From Asterias rubens (lineage: Eukaryota; Echinodermata; Asteroidea; Forcipulatida; Asteriidae), in NCBI RefSeq assembly GCF_902459465.1, contig NC_047069.1:4125171-4189170 (forward strand): a stretch of DNA of 64,000 bases, read 5' to 3'. Below, in pieces: positions 34,849 through 46,339 of this stretch. Position 1 is the first letter of the stretch; every line of letters starts with the position of its first letter. The notes beneath the pieces were generated by a model. It was not told where the DNA came from, made no database searches, and was given only the letters and a program-made list of their open reading frames with translations. A program made the position numbers and the translations under genes.

Positions 34849-34974
34849 CTATTTTCTCTCATGGTTGCATCTCGACCTCTCACCGTCTCTGTCAACTCAT
34901 CTCTTGAGGAGTCAAGCTGTCGACGGAGACTTCGTACCTCTCTGTCTTTGCTCCCAAGCTCATCGTTTGCTAGT
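34806..34974 (-). CDS. CEP135: CEP135 exon 16 (exon with multiplied splice sites)
   Basis: Acceptor TCCATTACAG, donor GTACCA; phase 2 in, 0 out. It encodes LANDELGSKDREVRSLRRQL, DSSRDELTETVRGRDATMRE and NRRIQEDLATMTRENQ, very close to vertebrate CEP135 (REINSLRRQLD, ENRRLQDDLATMARENQ). The acceptor plus the first 18 exon bases are repeated about 92 times upstream as a 59-bp satellite; the donor is repeated once downstream. Confidence 0.96.
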
Positions 34975-37900
34975 CTGTAATGGAAATGCATTGACTCCCA
35001 GTTATGTTTCAGACAAGCTCATCGTTTGCTAGTCTGTAATGGAAATGCATTGACTCCCAGTTATGTTTCAGACAAGCTCATCGTTTGCTAGTCTGTAATG
35101 GAAATGCATTGACTCCCAGTTATGTTTCAGACAAGCTCATCGTTTGCTAGTCTGTAATGGAAATGCATTGACTCCCAGTTATGTTTCAGACAAACTCATC
35201 GTTTGCTAGTCTGTAATGGAAATGCATTGGCTCCCAGTTATGTTTCAGACAAGCTCATCGTTTGCTAGTCTGTAATGGAAATGCATTGACTCCCAGTTAT
35301 GTTTCAGACAAGCTCATCGTTTGCTAGTCTGTAATGGAAATGCATTGACTCCCAGTTATGTTTCAGACAAGCTCATCGTTTGCTAGTCTGTAATGGAAAT
35401 GCATTGGCTCCCAGTTATGTTTCAGACAAGCTCATCGTTTGCTAGTCTGTAATGGAAATGCATTGACTCCCAGTTATGTTTCAGACAAGCTCATCGTTTG
35501 CTAGTCTGTAATGGAAATGCATTGACTCCCAGTTATGTTTCAGACAAGCTCATCGTTTGCTAGTCTGTAATGGAAATGCATTGGCTCCCAGTTATGTTTC
35601 AGACAAGCTCATCGTTTGCTAGTCTGTAATGGAAATGCATTGACTCCCAGTTATGTTTCAGACAAGCTCATCGTTTGCTAGTCTGTAATGGAAATGCATT
35701 GACTCCCAGTTATGTTTCAGACAAACTCATCGTTTGCTAGTCTGTAATGGAAATGCATTGGCTCCCAGTTATGTTTCAGACAAGCTCATCGTTTGCTAGT
35801 CTGTAATGGAAATGCATTGACTCCCAGTTATGTTTCAGACAAGCTCATCGTTTGCTAGTCTGTAATGGAAATGCATTGACTCCCAGTTATGTTTCAGACA
35901 AGCTCATCGTTTGCTAGTCTGTAATGGAAATGCATTGGCTCCCAGTTATGTTTCAGACAAGCTCATCGTTTGCTAGTCTGTAATGGAAATGCATTGACTC
36001 CCAGTTATGTTTCAGACAAGCTCATCGTTTGCTAGTCTGTAATGGAAATGCATTGACTCCCAGTTATGTTTCAGACAAGCTCATCGTTTGCTAGTCTGTA
36101 ATGGAAATGCATTGACTCCCAGTTATGTTTCAGACAAGCTCATCGTTTGCTAGTCTGTAATGGAAATGCATTGACTCCCAGTTATGTTTCAGACAAGCTC
36201 ATCGTTTGCTAGTCTGTAATGGAAATGCATTGGCTCCCAGTTATGTTTCAGACAAGCTCATCGTTTGCTAGTCTGTAATGGAAATGCATTGACTCCCAGT
36301 TATGTTTCAGACAAGCTCATCGTTTGCTAGTCTGTAATGGAAATGCATTGACTCCCAGTTATGTTTCAGACAAGCTCATCGTTTGCTAGTCTGTAATGGA
36401 AATGCATTGACTCCCAGTTATGTTTCAGACAAGCTCATCGTTTGCTAGTCTGTAATGGAAATGCATTGGCTCCCAGTTATGTTTCAGACAAGCTCATCGT
36501 TTGCTAGTCTGTAATGGAAATGCATTGGCTCCCAGTTATGTTTCAGACAAGCTCATCGTTTGCTAGTCTGTAATGGAAATGCATTGGCTCCCAGTTATGT
36601 TTCAGACAAGCTCATCGTTTGCTAGTCTGTAATGGAAATGCATTGACTCCCAGTTATGTTTCAGACAAGCTCATCGTTTGCTAGTCTGTAATGGAAATGC
36701 ATTGGCTCCCAGTTATGTTTCAGACAAGCTCATCGTTTGCTAGTCTGTAATGGAAATGCATTGACTCCCAGTTATGTTTCAGACAAGCTCATCGTTTGCT
36801 AGTCTGTAATGGAAATGCATTGACTCCCAGTTATGTTTCAGACAAGCTCATCGTTTGCTAGTCTGTAATGGAAATGCATTGACTCCCAGTTATGTTTCAG
36901 ACAAGCTCATCGTTTGCTAGTCTGTAATGGAAATGCATTGGCTCCCAGTTATGTTTCAGACAAGCTCATCGTTTGCTAGTCTGTAATGGAAATGCATTGG
37001 CTCCCAGTTATGTTTCAGACAAGCTCATCGTTTGCTAGTCTGTAATGGAAATGCATTGACTCCCAGTTATGTTTCAGACAAGCTCATCGTTTGCTAGTCT
37101 GTAATGGAAATGCATTGGCTCCCAGTTATGTTTCAGACAAGCTCATCGTTTGCTAGTCTGTAATGGAAATGCATTGACTCCCAGTTATGTTTCAGACAAG
37201 CTCATCGTTTGCTAGTCTGTAATGGAAATGCATTGACTCCCAGTTATGTTTCAGACAAGCTCATCGTTTGCTAGTCTGTAATGGAAATGCATTGACTCCC
37301 AGTTATGTTTCAGACAAGCTCATCGTTTGCTAGTCTGTAATGGAAATGCATTGACTCCCAGTTATGTTTCAGACAAGCTCATCGTTTGCTAGTCTGTAAT
37401 GGAAATGCATTGGCTCCCAGTTATGTTTCAGACAAGCTCATCGTTTGCTAGTCTGTAATGGAAATGCATTGGCTCCCAGTTATGTTTCAGACAAGCTCAT
37501 CGTTTGCTAGTCTGTAATGGAAATGCATTGACTCCCAGTTATGTTTCAGACAAGCTCATCGTTTGCTAGTCTGTAATGGAAATGCATTGGCTCCCAGTTA
37601 TGTTTCAGACAAGCTCATCGTTTGCTAGTCTGTAATGGAAATGCATTGACTCCCAGTTATGTTTCAGACAAGCTCATCGTTTGCTAGTCTGTAATGGAAA
37701 TGCATTGACTCCCAGTTATGTTTCAGACAAGCTCATCGTTTGCTAGTCTGTAATGGAAATGCATTGACTCCCAGTTATGTTTCAGACAAGCTCATCGTTT
37801 GCTAGTCTGTAATGGAAATGCATTGACTCCCAGTTATGTTTCAGACAAGCTCATCGTTTGCTAGTCTGTAATGGAAATGCATTGACTCCCAGTTATGTTT

Positions 37901-40390
37901 CAGACAAGCTCATCGTTTGCTAGTCTGTAATGGAAATGCATTGGCTCCCAGTTATGTTTCAGACAAGCTCATCGTTTGCTAGTCTGTAATGGAAATGCAT
38001 TGGCTCCCAGTTATGTTTCAGACAAGCTCATCGTTTGCTAGTCTGTAATGGAAATGCATTGGCTCCCAGTTATGTTTCAGACAAGCTCATCGTTTGCTAG
38101 TCTGTAATGGAAATGCATTGACTCCCAGTTATGTTTCAGACAAGCTCATCGTTTGCTAGTCTGTAATGGAAATGCATTGGCTCCCAGTTATGTTTCAGAC
38201 AAGCTCATCGTTTGCTAGTCTGTAATGGAAATGCATTGACTCCCAGTTATGTTTCAGACAAGCTCATCGTTTGCTAGTCTGTAATGGAAATGCATTGACT
38301 CCCAGTTATGTTTCAGACAAGCTCATCGTTTGCTAGTCTGTAATGGAAATGCATTGACTCCCAGTTATGTTTCAGACAAGCTCATCGTTTGCTAGTCTGT
38401 AATGGAAATGCATTGACTCCCAGTTATGTTTCAGACAAGCTCATCGTTTGCTAGTCTGTAATGGAAATGCATTGACTCCCAGTTATGTTTCAGACAAGCT
38501 CATCGTTTGCTAGTCTGTAATGGAAATGCATTGGCTCCCAGTTATGTTTCAGACAAGCTCATCGTTTGCTAGTCTGTAATGGAAATGCATTGGCTCCCAG
38601 TTATGTTTCAGACAAGCTCATCGTTTGCTAGTCTGTAATGGAAATGCATTGACTCCCAGTTATGTTTCAGACAAGCTCATCGTTTGCTAGTCTGTAATGG
38701 AAATGCATTGACTCCCAGTTATGTTTCAGACAAGCCTCATCGTTTGCTAGTCTGTAATGGAAATGCATTGACTCCCAGTTATGTTTCAGACAAGCCTCAT
38801 CGTTTGCTAGTCTGTAATGGAAATGCATTGGCTCCCAGTTATGTTTCAGACAAGCTCATCGTTTGCTAGTCTGTAATGGAAATGCATTGGACTCCCAGTT
38901 ATGTTTCAGACAAGCTCATCGTTTGCTAGTCTGTAATGGAAATGCATTGACTCCCAGTTATGTTTCAGACAAGCTCATCGTTTGCTAGTCTGTAATGGAA
39001 ATGCATTGACTCCCAGTTATGTTTCAGACAAGCTCATCGTTTGCTAGTCTGTAATGGAAATGCATTGGACTCCCAGTTATGTTTCAGACAAGCTCATCGT
39101 TTGCTAGTCTGTAATGGAAATGCATTGGCTCCCAGTTATGTTTCAGACAAGCTCATCGTTTGCTAGTCTGTAATGGAAATGCATTGGCTCCCAGTTATGT
39201 TTCAGACAAGCTCATCGTTTGCTAGTCTGTAATGGAAATGCATTGGCTCCCAGTTATGTTTCAGACAAGCTCATCGTTTGCTAGTCTGTAATGGAAATGC
39301 ATTGGCTCCCAGTTATGTTTCAGACAAGCTCATCGTTTGCTAGTCTGTAATGGAAATGCATTGACTCCCAGTTATGTTTCAGACAAGCTCATCGTTTGCT
39401 AGTCTGTAATGGAAATGCATTGACTCCCAGTTATGTTTCAGACAAGCTCATCGTTTGCTAGTCTGTAATGGAAATGCATTGACTCCCAGTTATGTTTCAG
39501 ACAAGCTCATCGTTTGCTAGTCTGTAATGGAAATGCATTGGCTCCCAGTTATGTTTCAGACAAGCTCATCGTTTGCTAGTCTGTAATGGAAATGCATTGG
39601 CTCCCAGTTATGTTTCAGACAAGCTCATCGTTTGCTAGTCTGTAATGGAAATGCATTGGCTCCCAGTTATGTTTCAGACAAGCTCATCGTTTGCTAGTCT
39701 GTAATGGAAATGCATTGGCTCCCAGTTATGTTTCAGACAAGCTCATCGTTTGCTAGTCTGTAATGGAAATGCATTGGCTCCCAGTTATGTTTCAGACAAG
39801 CTCATCGTTTGCTAGTCTGTAATGGAAATGCATTGGCTCCCAGTTATGTTTCAGACAAGCTCATCGTTTGCTAGTCTGTAATGGAAATGCATTGGCTCCC
39901 AGTTATGTTTCAGACAAGCTCATCGTTTGCTAGTCTGTAATGGAAATGCATTGGCTCCCAGTTATGTTTCAGACAAGCTCATCGTTTGCTAGTCTGTAAT
40001 GGAAATGCATTGGCTCCCAGTTATGTTTCAGACAAGCTCATCGTTTGCTAGTCTGTAATGGAAATGCATTGGCTCCCAGTTATGTTTCAGACAAGCTCAT
40101 CGTTTGCTAGTCTGTAATGGAAATGCATTGGCTCCCAGTTATGTTTCAGACAAGCTCATCGTTTGCTAGTCTGTAATGGAAATGCATTGGCTCCCAGTTA
40201 TGTTTCAGACAAGCTCATCGTTTGCTAGTCTGTAATGGAAATGCATTGGCTCCCAGTTATGTTTCAGACAAGCTCATCGTTTGCTAGTCTGTAATGGAAA
40301 TGCATTGGCTCCCAGTTATGTTTCAGACAAGCTCATCGTTTGCTAGTCTGTAATGGAAATGCATTGGCTCCCAGTTATGTTTCAGACATG
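34957..40390. repeat. 59-bp satellite, about 92 copies, built on a splice acceptor
   Basis: The unit, plus strand, has AAGCTCATCGTTTGCTAGTC, TGTAATGGAAATGCATTGAC (or GGC) and TCCCAGTTATGTTTCAGAC. On the minus strand this includes CATTTCCATTACAG followed by ACTAGCAAACGATGAGCT, i.e. the CEP135 exon 16 acceptor and exon start. Two main variants (GACTCCC and GGCTCCC) alternate, partly as GAC-GAC-GGC trimers; the far end (39560-40390) is only GGC. A few 60-bp units exist near 38730-39070. The last unit runs directly into a LINE fragment. Confidence 0.97.
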
Positions 40391-40780
40391 TTATCAAATT
40401 CTTTTGTTAATTTTCAAAACCCAAACATGTCAATCTCCTGCTTATTTATCTGAACTTGTTCACCATTATTCCCCTACTCGGACTTTACGATCATCTCAAC
40501 AGTTGCTTGCCTCAACTACAATGGCTTCTTCCATTATTTATGGTCAAAGATCATTTTCAAGCTGCTCCATTTTTTTGGAATAATCATCCTGTGCATATTC
40601 ACCAGGCTAGTTCTTTACACTGTTTTAAGTCTCTGTTAAAACTCATTTGTTTGAAGCTGCTTTTTTGTAATCTGCTTACTAGTAATCTTTCACTCATTGT
40701 ATATTTCATTATTCTCTTTATGCGCTTAGAGGCACTTACATTAGGAACTTTACAAATATCTTTATTATTAATATTATTAA
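40350..40780 (+). mobile_element. LINE 3' fragment (CR1/L2-like RT C-terminus)
   Basis: The frame reads MHWLPVMFQTCYQILLLIFK, then PAYLSELVHHYSPTRTLRSS and, after a frameshift, LFWNNHPVHIHQASSLHCFK. The HWLPV...Y-ILLL-FK, P-YLSEL, Y-P-R-LRSS and F-S-L blocks are standard for CR1/L2-like reverse transcriptase ends. It ends in TTATTATTAATATTATT. The HWLPVMFQ codons are the same bases as part of the 59-bp satellite unit. Confidence 0.85.
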
Positions 40781-41307
40781 TTGAGTTTGTGTGTCAATTT
40801 TTTTGCAAATGACGTCACATTTCAAGCAGCGCAATCCCCGAGGCCAAAAAGAGGCAGATCATTGGACTTTGTACATAAAAAACTTGCCCGTCACCTCAAC
40901 GTATTTGTAGCGTTTCGCGTTATGCAAGAGGGGGTCTATTGATTTCTATAGCCCCCTATATCCCCCTTGCACATTGGGAACAAACCTCTAAACAATGGGA
41001 GTCAAATCGTTTGTGCATTTGTTTGTGCACAATTTAGACTCCCAAAATGGCCGACAGGATATGCCAGTGTGAGTGCGCTGCGCATTGTGCAAGGTGTCTA
41101 TTGCTGTTAACAACAAAGTGAGGACTTTTGGAGAACAGTGTGGCATTAGACCTAAAGTCTTGGGAGTCACCATTATTTAGGTAACTTTTTTAATACAGGC
41201 TTGTACCATTGGCTTTTTGTCCTTGCCGTTTTGCTTTGTATTTCCTGTATTTTGTTTTTGTCTTCTTGTTATGGCCTAATAAATATAAATAATAATTCAG
41301 TACTTAC

Positions 41308-41518
41308 TCAAGTCTTTCCTGTAGGTCTTCCACAGTTGCTCTTGTATCACTAAGACTTCTCCCTCTACCGACAACCTCATGCTCCAACCCAGCAATCTTC
41401 TCTGTCTTTTCGTCTACAACATTCTGCAGTGTATCCTTCTCTCTGTCTAGTGAGCTGACTGTACCTCGAAGATGCCTTACCTCATCCCTCAAGCTGCTGC
41501 TAGTCGCTGTTAAATCAG
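41308..41518 (-). CDS. CEP135: CEP135 exon 15
   Basis: Acceptor TTTTGTTTAG, donor GTAAGT; phase 1 in, 2 out. It encodes DLTATSSSLRDEVRHLRGTV, SSLDREKDTLQNVVDEKTEK and IAGLEHEVVGRGRSLSDTRA, ending EDLQERL. DKEKDxLQxxVDEKTEKIAxL is a CEP135 hallmark. It is followed by the 6.3-kb intron holding the 59-bp satellite. Confidence 0.96.
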
Positions 41519-41817
41519 CTAAACAAAACAACATACACAAACCCTCTTTAATAAAAGTGTATTAGTGAATGTTAACAGTCTCTAGACCGTATTGAATAAC
41601 CCCTTTATTGCTATGAAAGTCACCATCTTGTAGGGCAAACAGTATGTGCATCTAAAGGCGTACATGTACATCACTGAAGCACGCAGCACGCATTGCTCCC
41701 AGTTAGATTTCTATGGCACACGTATGCACACCACCACACACACGCTCACAGATGCCATATTGTAGGCCAGATATTTGAATCAAGACGTCATAATCAATAC
41801 GGTCTATACAGGGGTGT

Positions 41818-42300
41818 CATGGTCAAGCGGTTAAGAGAATCAATATAAAGTTTTGGTGGTTAAGTCATTGGAGTGTGGGTTCCAATCCTGGTCATGACAT
41901 TGTGTCATGGTTGAGCGGTTAAGAGAATCAATATCAAGTTCTGGTGGTTAAGTCATTGGAGTGTGGGTTCCAATCCCGGTCATGACATTGTGTCATGGTT
42001 GAGCGGTTAAGAGAATCAATATCAAGTTCTGCTGGTTAAGTCATTGGAGTGTGGGTTCCAATCCCGGTCATGACATTGTGTCCTTGAGCAAGATGCTTTA
42101 CTATTCTCTTCACCCAGAGGTATAAATGGGTACCTGTGTGGGTAGAAATGGATATTGTGTTTGAAAAAGACTCCTGACCGCCACAGCAGCTCGGGCTGTA
42201 TACTCCCCAGGGAGCTGAGAAAGATAAAGAAATGTTATTGGCCCAATGACCAGGGCAATAATGTAAAGCTCAACGGTTATTGTGAAATGCGCTATATATG
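41818..42300 (+). mobile_element. tRNA-derived SINE with triplicated head
   Basis: The head (GTCATGGTTGAGCGGTTAAG, AGTGTGGGTTCCAATCCCGG) occurs three times about 88 bp apart (about 41818, 41906, 41993), followed by one body (CCTTGAGCAAGATGCTTTAC, GGTATAAATGGGTACCTGTG) ending TGTGAAATGCGCTATATATG near 42300. It lies just beyond the donor of CEP135 exon 14. Confidence 0.8.
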
Positions 42301-42312
42301 AACTATCCTTAC

Positions 42313-42428
42313 TGATGCGTTCTTCAAGTCTTGTGCTTCTTTCTTCAGCTGCCTGTAATTCACCCGATCGTTGGTTCAACCTCCGTTGGTAATCATCAAG
42401 TGAGGTTTCTGCTTGCTCAGCCAACAAT
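42313..42428 (-). CDS. CEP135: CEP135 exon 14
   Basis: Acceptor CTCATTCACAG, donor GTAAGG; phase 2 in, 1 out. It encodes LLAEQAETSLDDYQRRLNQR and SGELQAAEERSTRLEERI, matching the SVDDYQHRLxxKRGEL block. A SINE end lies within about 15 bases of the donor. Confidence 0.95.
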
Positions 42429-43004
42429 CTGTGAATGAGAAAAACAAGACATGAACTCAATGACCAGGTCAGGGTCTCCCTCTATAGTTGCTCCTAGATC
42501 AGGGCTGTAGCTAGACCAATTCTAGTGGCTGGCAACAGATCAATTTTTTTCAAAAGCAGATCAACAAAGTCATTTATGTTCGGTTATTTGGCCATTATTT
42601 CTGAAGTGCAAGCTTCAGGCATGATGCCAGGTTTCTAAACTGTTCATGTTATGTGGGCCACGCAATAAGTTGAATGCCCTTTTGGCTGTGTTCTTTCTCA
42701 GTGACATTTGCTACTCATTACTTATCATTAGCTGTGTCTCACATCAATGCATAGTGGAAAATATTTTGATATGTTCTAGGGGAAATCTGTGCTGGGAGGC
42801 ACAATGTTTTTTCTCAGAGTCTCTGCAGAATTGTCTCCTTAACAGCTTTATAAAATTGGGCCCTACTGTTTTACAATGGAATTTTCCGGTCTATTTTTTA
42901 CAGATGCCCAACACCTCCATGCACATATTGAATAAGATTTAAAATCAATATTTTAGAACGGCTCTGCAGTGGCTCTGTTTATTGAGGTATTTAATTAATA
43001 ATAA

Positions 43005-43156
43005 TAATAAAAGCGCTTCAATATTCAGTATTTTTCTGTCAGGTATGTGGGACTACCATCACGGTGCTGTGGCGCATTATGCAGCCAATCAAATCAGGAA
43101 CACCAGGGCGAGAATCCCTTCTGGTGTTTTGATACATGTAAGTGCACTGGTATTAT
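43005..43156 (-). mobile_element. SINE fragment next to exon 13 donor
   Basis: Plus-strand AATAATAATAATAAAAGCGC, GGTATGTGGGACTACCATC, GGTGCTGTGGCGCATTATGC and AAGTGCACTGG match the SINE body at 44247-44690 in the same orientation. It ends about 7 bases before the intronic G of the exon 13 donor. Confidence 0.65.
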
Positions 43157-43163
43157 TTGTCAC

Positions 43164-43315
43164 CTCATTTGTGTGGATGTTGCTTTGTGTTGTGATGATT
43201 CCTCATAAGCCTCTTCAATCCGCAGCGTTTGAGATCGAACCTGCTCCTCGAGAGTAGAGATCATAGCCTGGAAGGACATCACACGAGATTGAAGACTGCT
43301 ACATTCTTGCTCAGC
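43164..43315 (-). CDS. CEP135: CEP135 exon 13
   Basis: Acceptor CTCCCCTATAG, donor GTGACA, out in phase 2. It encodes AEQECSSLQSRVMSFQAMIS, TLEEQVRSQTLRIEEAYEES and SQHKATSTQM. The donor is unusually close (about 10 bases) to a SINE at 43005-43156. Phase with exon 14 confirms the end. Confidence 0.9.
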
Positions 43316-43384
43316 CTATAGGGGAGAAAAACAGAATGGTGTGGATTACAGGCTTGTATTAAGTTGTGTTTATCATGTTGTGAC

Positions 43385-43680
43385 TGATGTCTCCTGACGA
43401 TGACTAGAGCAAGCTAGTCGAAACGACGAAACCAATTTTAGAACTGACTCCGCGGTAGTACAGTTAATTATGATCCTATAGCTAAAGTAGTAGTCCCAGC
43501 CATATTTCTATACCTTCCGCCCAGTTCTTTTCAGAACTGAGAACCTCTCGAACAATCCGAAAATTTACTTTGCGGTAGTAGAATATAAAGCAGGACAGTT
43601 CTCTAAACAACAAAATCTATCTGGCAAGTAGACACACACATGGTGTTACTGCGAACCAAATATACGATTCAAGCAATGCT
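43385..43680. repeat. Dispersed repeat, GACTAGAGCAAGCTAGTCGA family
   Basis: Has TGACGATGACTAGAGCAAGC, GATCCTATAGCTAAAGTAGT, CTTTTCAGAACTGAGAA and CACATGGTGTTACTGCGAAC. Array-free relative of 28690-31600. Confidence 0.7.
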
Positions 43681-43689
43681 TTGATTAAC

Positions 43690-44020
43690 ATTAACGGAAT
43701 ATTACAGAATTGGTTTTGCTAGCAAAACAGTTGCTGGCAGTGCAAGCACTCTATGTAATCCACCATATACATAAACTGACAAACCTGTAGAAGTTCAAGA
43801 TCGTTCGGCATTCTGGGTCACCAGAGAATAGTGAAAAATCGATTACAAACTTTGCATTGCATCGATGCCAAAACAAAAATGAGCGATAAACTCCAAACGC
43901 GATATTAGATTATTTGTTTCGCATCAAATATAAAATTTCAGAAAGAAATATTTTAAGGGATGTTTTCTACTATCATCATCATTTAAGACCGTGTAAGTTT
44001 AATGTAAATCTGTGATCTTC
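43690..44020. mobile_element. MITE, GGAACATTACAG family
   Basis: GGAATATTACAGAATTGGTT at the left, then AGTGCAAGCACTCTATGTAA and ACCGTGTAAGTTTAATGTAA, as at 2755-3100. The right end is degraded. Confidence 0.65.
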
Positions 44021-44246
44021 ACCATTTTTGAAAATAAACTCCCTGTTCACATCAGAGATTCTCCTCCCATATAGACATTAAAAAAAACTTCTTAAACCTT
44101 TCCTCTTTTCTATTTCTGTCTAGCTTCTGTCTTGGTTCTAGGTTTCTGTGAAGTGCTTTGATCTTGTTAAAAGTGCTATATAAATACTCAATATTATTAT
44201 TATTTCTACAAATAGAATCAACCCATAAGAAAGGAAACATGCATAA

Positions 44247-44690
44247 TAATAATATGATGCTGGGTTCTTATACAACGCTTTATCACACCCCTTGGGGGCA
44301 TATCAAAGTGCTCAGTAATTTGTTTTTTTCTGCAAGGTATGTGGAGCTACGTTTTGAATTATGAGACCTACTCCTTTTACATAAATTTGTAGCACCATTA
44401 AATGGTTTTACAAGGTGATGTGGCGCAATATGCTGCCGATCAAACTAGTACCACACTTTTCGTTAAGTGCACTGGGTTCTTTTTGTTGTGCATTGCACAA
44501 CACACGGTACCTATGGATTTATGTTCCATTCGAAGGACACAGCATTAATGGTTTATTGACTTGCTTAAGGACACGGGTGCCCAGACTGGACTCGAACCCA
44601 CACTCTGCTGATCAGAACCACCAGAGCTTGAGTCTGGTGCTCTTATCTGCTCCGCCAAAACACACCACAGAACACAATATATCAAAGTGA
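44247..44690 (-). mobile_element. tRNA-derived SINE, minus strand, nearly full length
   Basis: Minus strand: head GTGTTTTGGCGGAGCAGATA, B box GGTTCGAGTCC, body TCCTTAAGCAAGTCAATAAA, tail toward ATTATTATTATGCAT. Ends 15 bases before the CEP135 exon 12 donor. Confidence 0.72.
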
Positions 44691-44705
44691 TCATGGTTTG
44701 CTTAC

Positions 44706-44783
44706 ATTCTCAGCAGCTCTTTGAAGATCTTCAATTTTCTGCTCATTTCGGGCCTTTTCACCAAGATGGCCGTCAGTAGAAAT
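44706..44783 (-). CDS. CEP135: CEP135 exon 12
   Basis: Acceptor TTGCGTTTAG, donor GTAAGC; 26 codons in phase 0, starting ISTDGHLGEKARNEQKIEDL and ending QRAAEN. Coiled coil. A SINE on the minus strand ends 15 bases beyond the donor. Confidence 0.9.
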
Positions 44784-45099
44784 CTAAACGCAAACAAAAC
44801 ACAAAGAAAAGCATGACTTGATGCCTTTTGTAGATCAAGTTTTCGACAATGAAATAAATCCTTGTGAATGAAGATGTATGTAATATAAACTACCTGTAGA
44901 AGTTTCAGCTCAAATATTTCTCATAAAATATTACATTTCAGAGAGAAATATTTCAAGGGATGTTTTTCTACTACCATCATCATTAAACCGTGTAAGTTTA
45001 ATGTAAATCTGTGATCTTAACAATTTTGTTTCTTACCAATTCTGTAATGTTCCTTTAAAACATGAGTCGGAGGAGAGGAAGCATTTTGGACTAACTAAC

Positions 45100-45273
45100 C
45101 TTTAACCTCTCCCTGAGACTGTCCCTTTCAGTGACCATTCGTCTTAGATCCGCTAGTGCCTCGTCCCTCTCTAGTTCAACCCGTTGTAGAATGGACTGAG
45201 CTACGACTGAGGCACGAGATGACTTGGGTGACTTGACAAGCTCTCGTCTCAGTCTCTGTAGTTCACCATTGGC
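45100..45273 (-). CDS. CEP135: CEP135 exon 11
   Basis: Acceptor ATTTTTCAG, donor GTTAGT; 58 codons in phase 0. It encodes ANGELQRLRRELVKSPKSSR, then AQSILQRVELERDEALADLR and RMVTERDSLRERLK. The LRRELVKSPKS and TERDSLRERLK parts are closer to vertebrate TSGA10 than to vertebrate CEP135, supporting descent of both from one ancestral gene. Confidence 0.96.
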
Positions 45274-45311
45274 CTGAAAAATCATCATGGACAAATTTAT
45301 ATCATTCACTT

Positions 45312-45694
45312 AAAGGCAGTGGACACTATTGGTAATGACTCAAAATAATTATTAGCATAAAACCTTACTTGGTAATGAGTAATGGGGAGAGGTTGATGTT
45401 CTAAAACATTGTGAGAAACTGCTCCCTCTAAATTAATGTAGTTTCCGAGAAACAAGTAATTTTATACGAATTTGATTTCGAGACCTCCGAATTTAGATTT
45501 TGGGGTCTCGAAATCAAGCATCTGAAAGCACACAACTCCGTGTGACAAGGGTGTCTGTTCTTTCATTATTATCTCGCAACTCCGACGACCAATTAATCTC
45601 AAATTTTCACAGGTTTGTTATTTTATGCACATGTTGAGATACACCAAGTGAGAAGACTAGTCTTTGACAATTACCAATAGTGTTCAGTGTCTTT
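45312..45694. mobile_element. MITE, GGCACTGGACA family
   Basis: Starts AGGCAGTGGACACTATTGGT and ends ACCAATAGTGTTCAGTGTC, TTAA-flanked. Located in the intron between exons 10 and 11. Confidence 0.82.
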
Positions 45695-46271
45695 AATGCA
45701 AGTACAACGTGGCTTAGCAAACAGTATTGGAAATAACTTTTTAAAAGGCTTGTGATACCTTTTGTATATCAAATTTTTTGCCATGAGATGAATCCCCACT
45801 CACTGTGAATTAAGATGCATGTAAGCTATCTCACCTGTAGAAGTTGTCTTGTTTTTGAGTAAAAGGGTGAAAATGTTTCTAGGTCGCATAAATCCGTTGT
45901 ACATGCCAAACAATTTTCCTCTTACCGAGATGAAAATTCTTTTTGTGAAATTGTTTTACTCATTTCACAAAAACTACTGACTAAGCAAGTAATATTTTAC
46001 GGGAAGTTTTCTACCATCAGTATCATTGAATCGTGTTAGTTTAATGCAAACCATTTGTGTTTTGTGTCATACAAACAGTACCCATACCCTTTAATGCAAG
46101 TATAACGTGGCAAATAGTATTGGAAACTCCTTTTTTAAAACAAAGTTTTTTTTCTCATTGGAAAAACATTTATATTTTTTACTTGACTTTCAAACTATAC
46201 TTGGTGCTTTTTCATTCTTGCATGAGCGAAACATACAGCCACTTTGCATGCATCGTAAATGTAACCCTTAC

Positions 46272-46334
46272 CTGCTCATAAAGAATATTAGTCTTGTCCC
46301 TCTCACTTGTTAAGACTTTAACATTGGCTTGAAT
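46272..46334 (-). CDS. CEP135: CEP135 exon 10
   Basis: Acceptor GTTTATTACAG, donor GTAAGG; 21 codons in phase 0 encoding IQANVKVLTSERDKTNILYE and Q, equivalent to QxNVKxLxxERDKxxxLYEQ in the vertebrate paralogues. Confidence 0.95.
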
Positions 46335-46339
46335 CTGTA

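Noticed and set aside
38684..38869. Plus-strand 61-codon frame in the satellite
   Set aside because: It exists only because three neighbouring units are 60 bp (a multiple of 3) rather than 59 bp.
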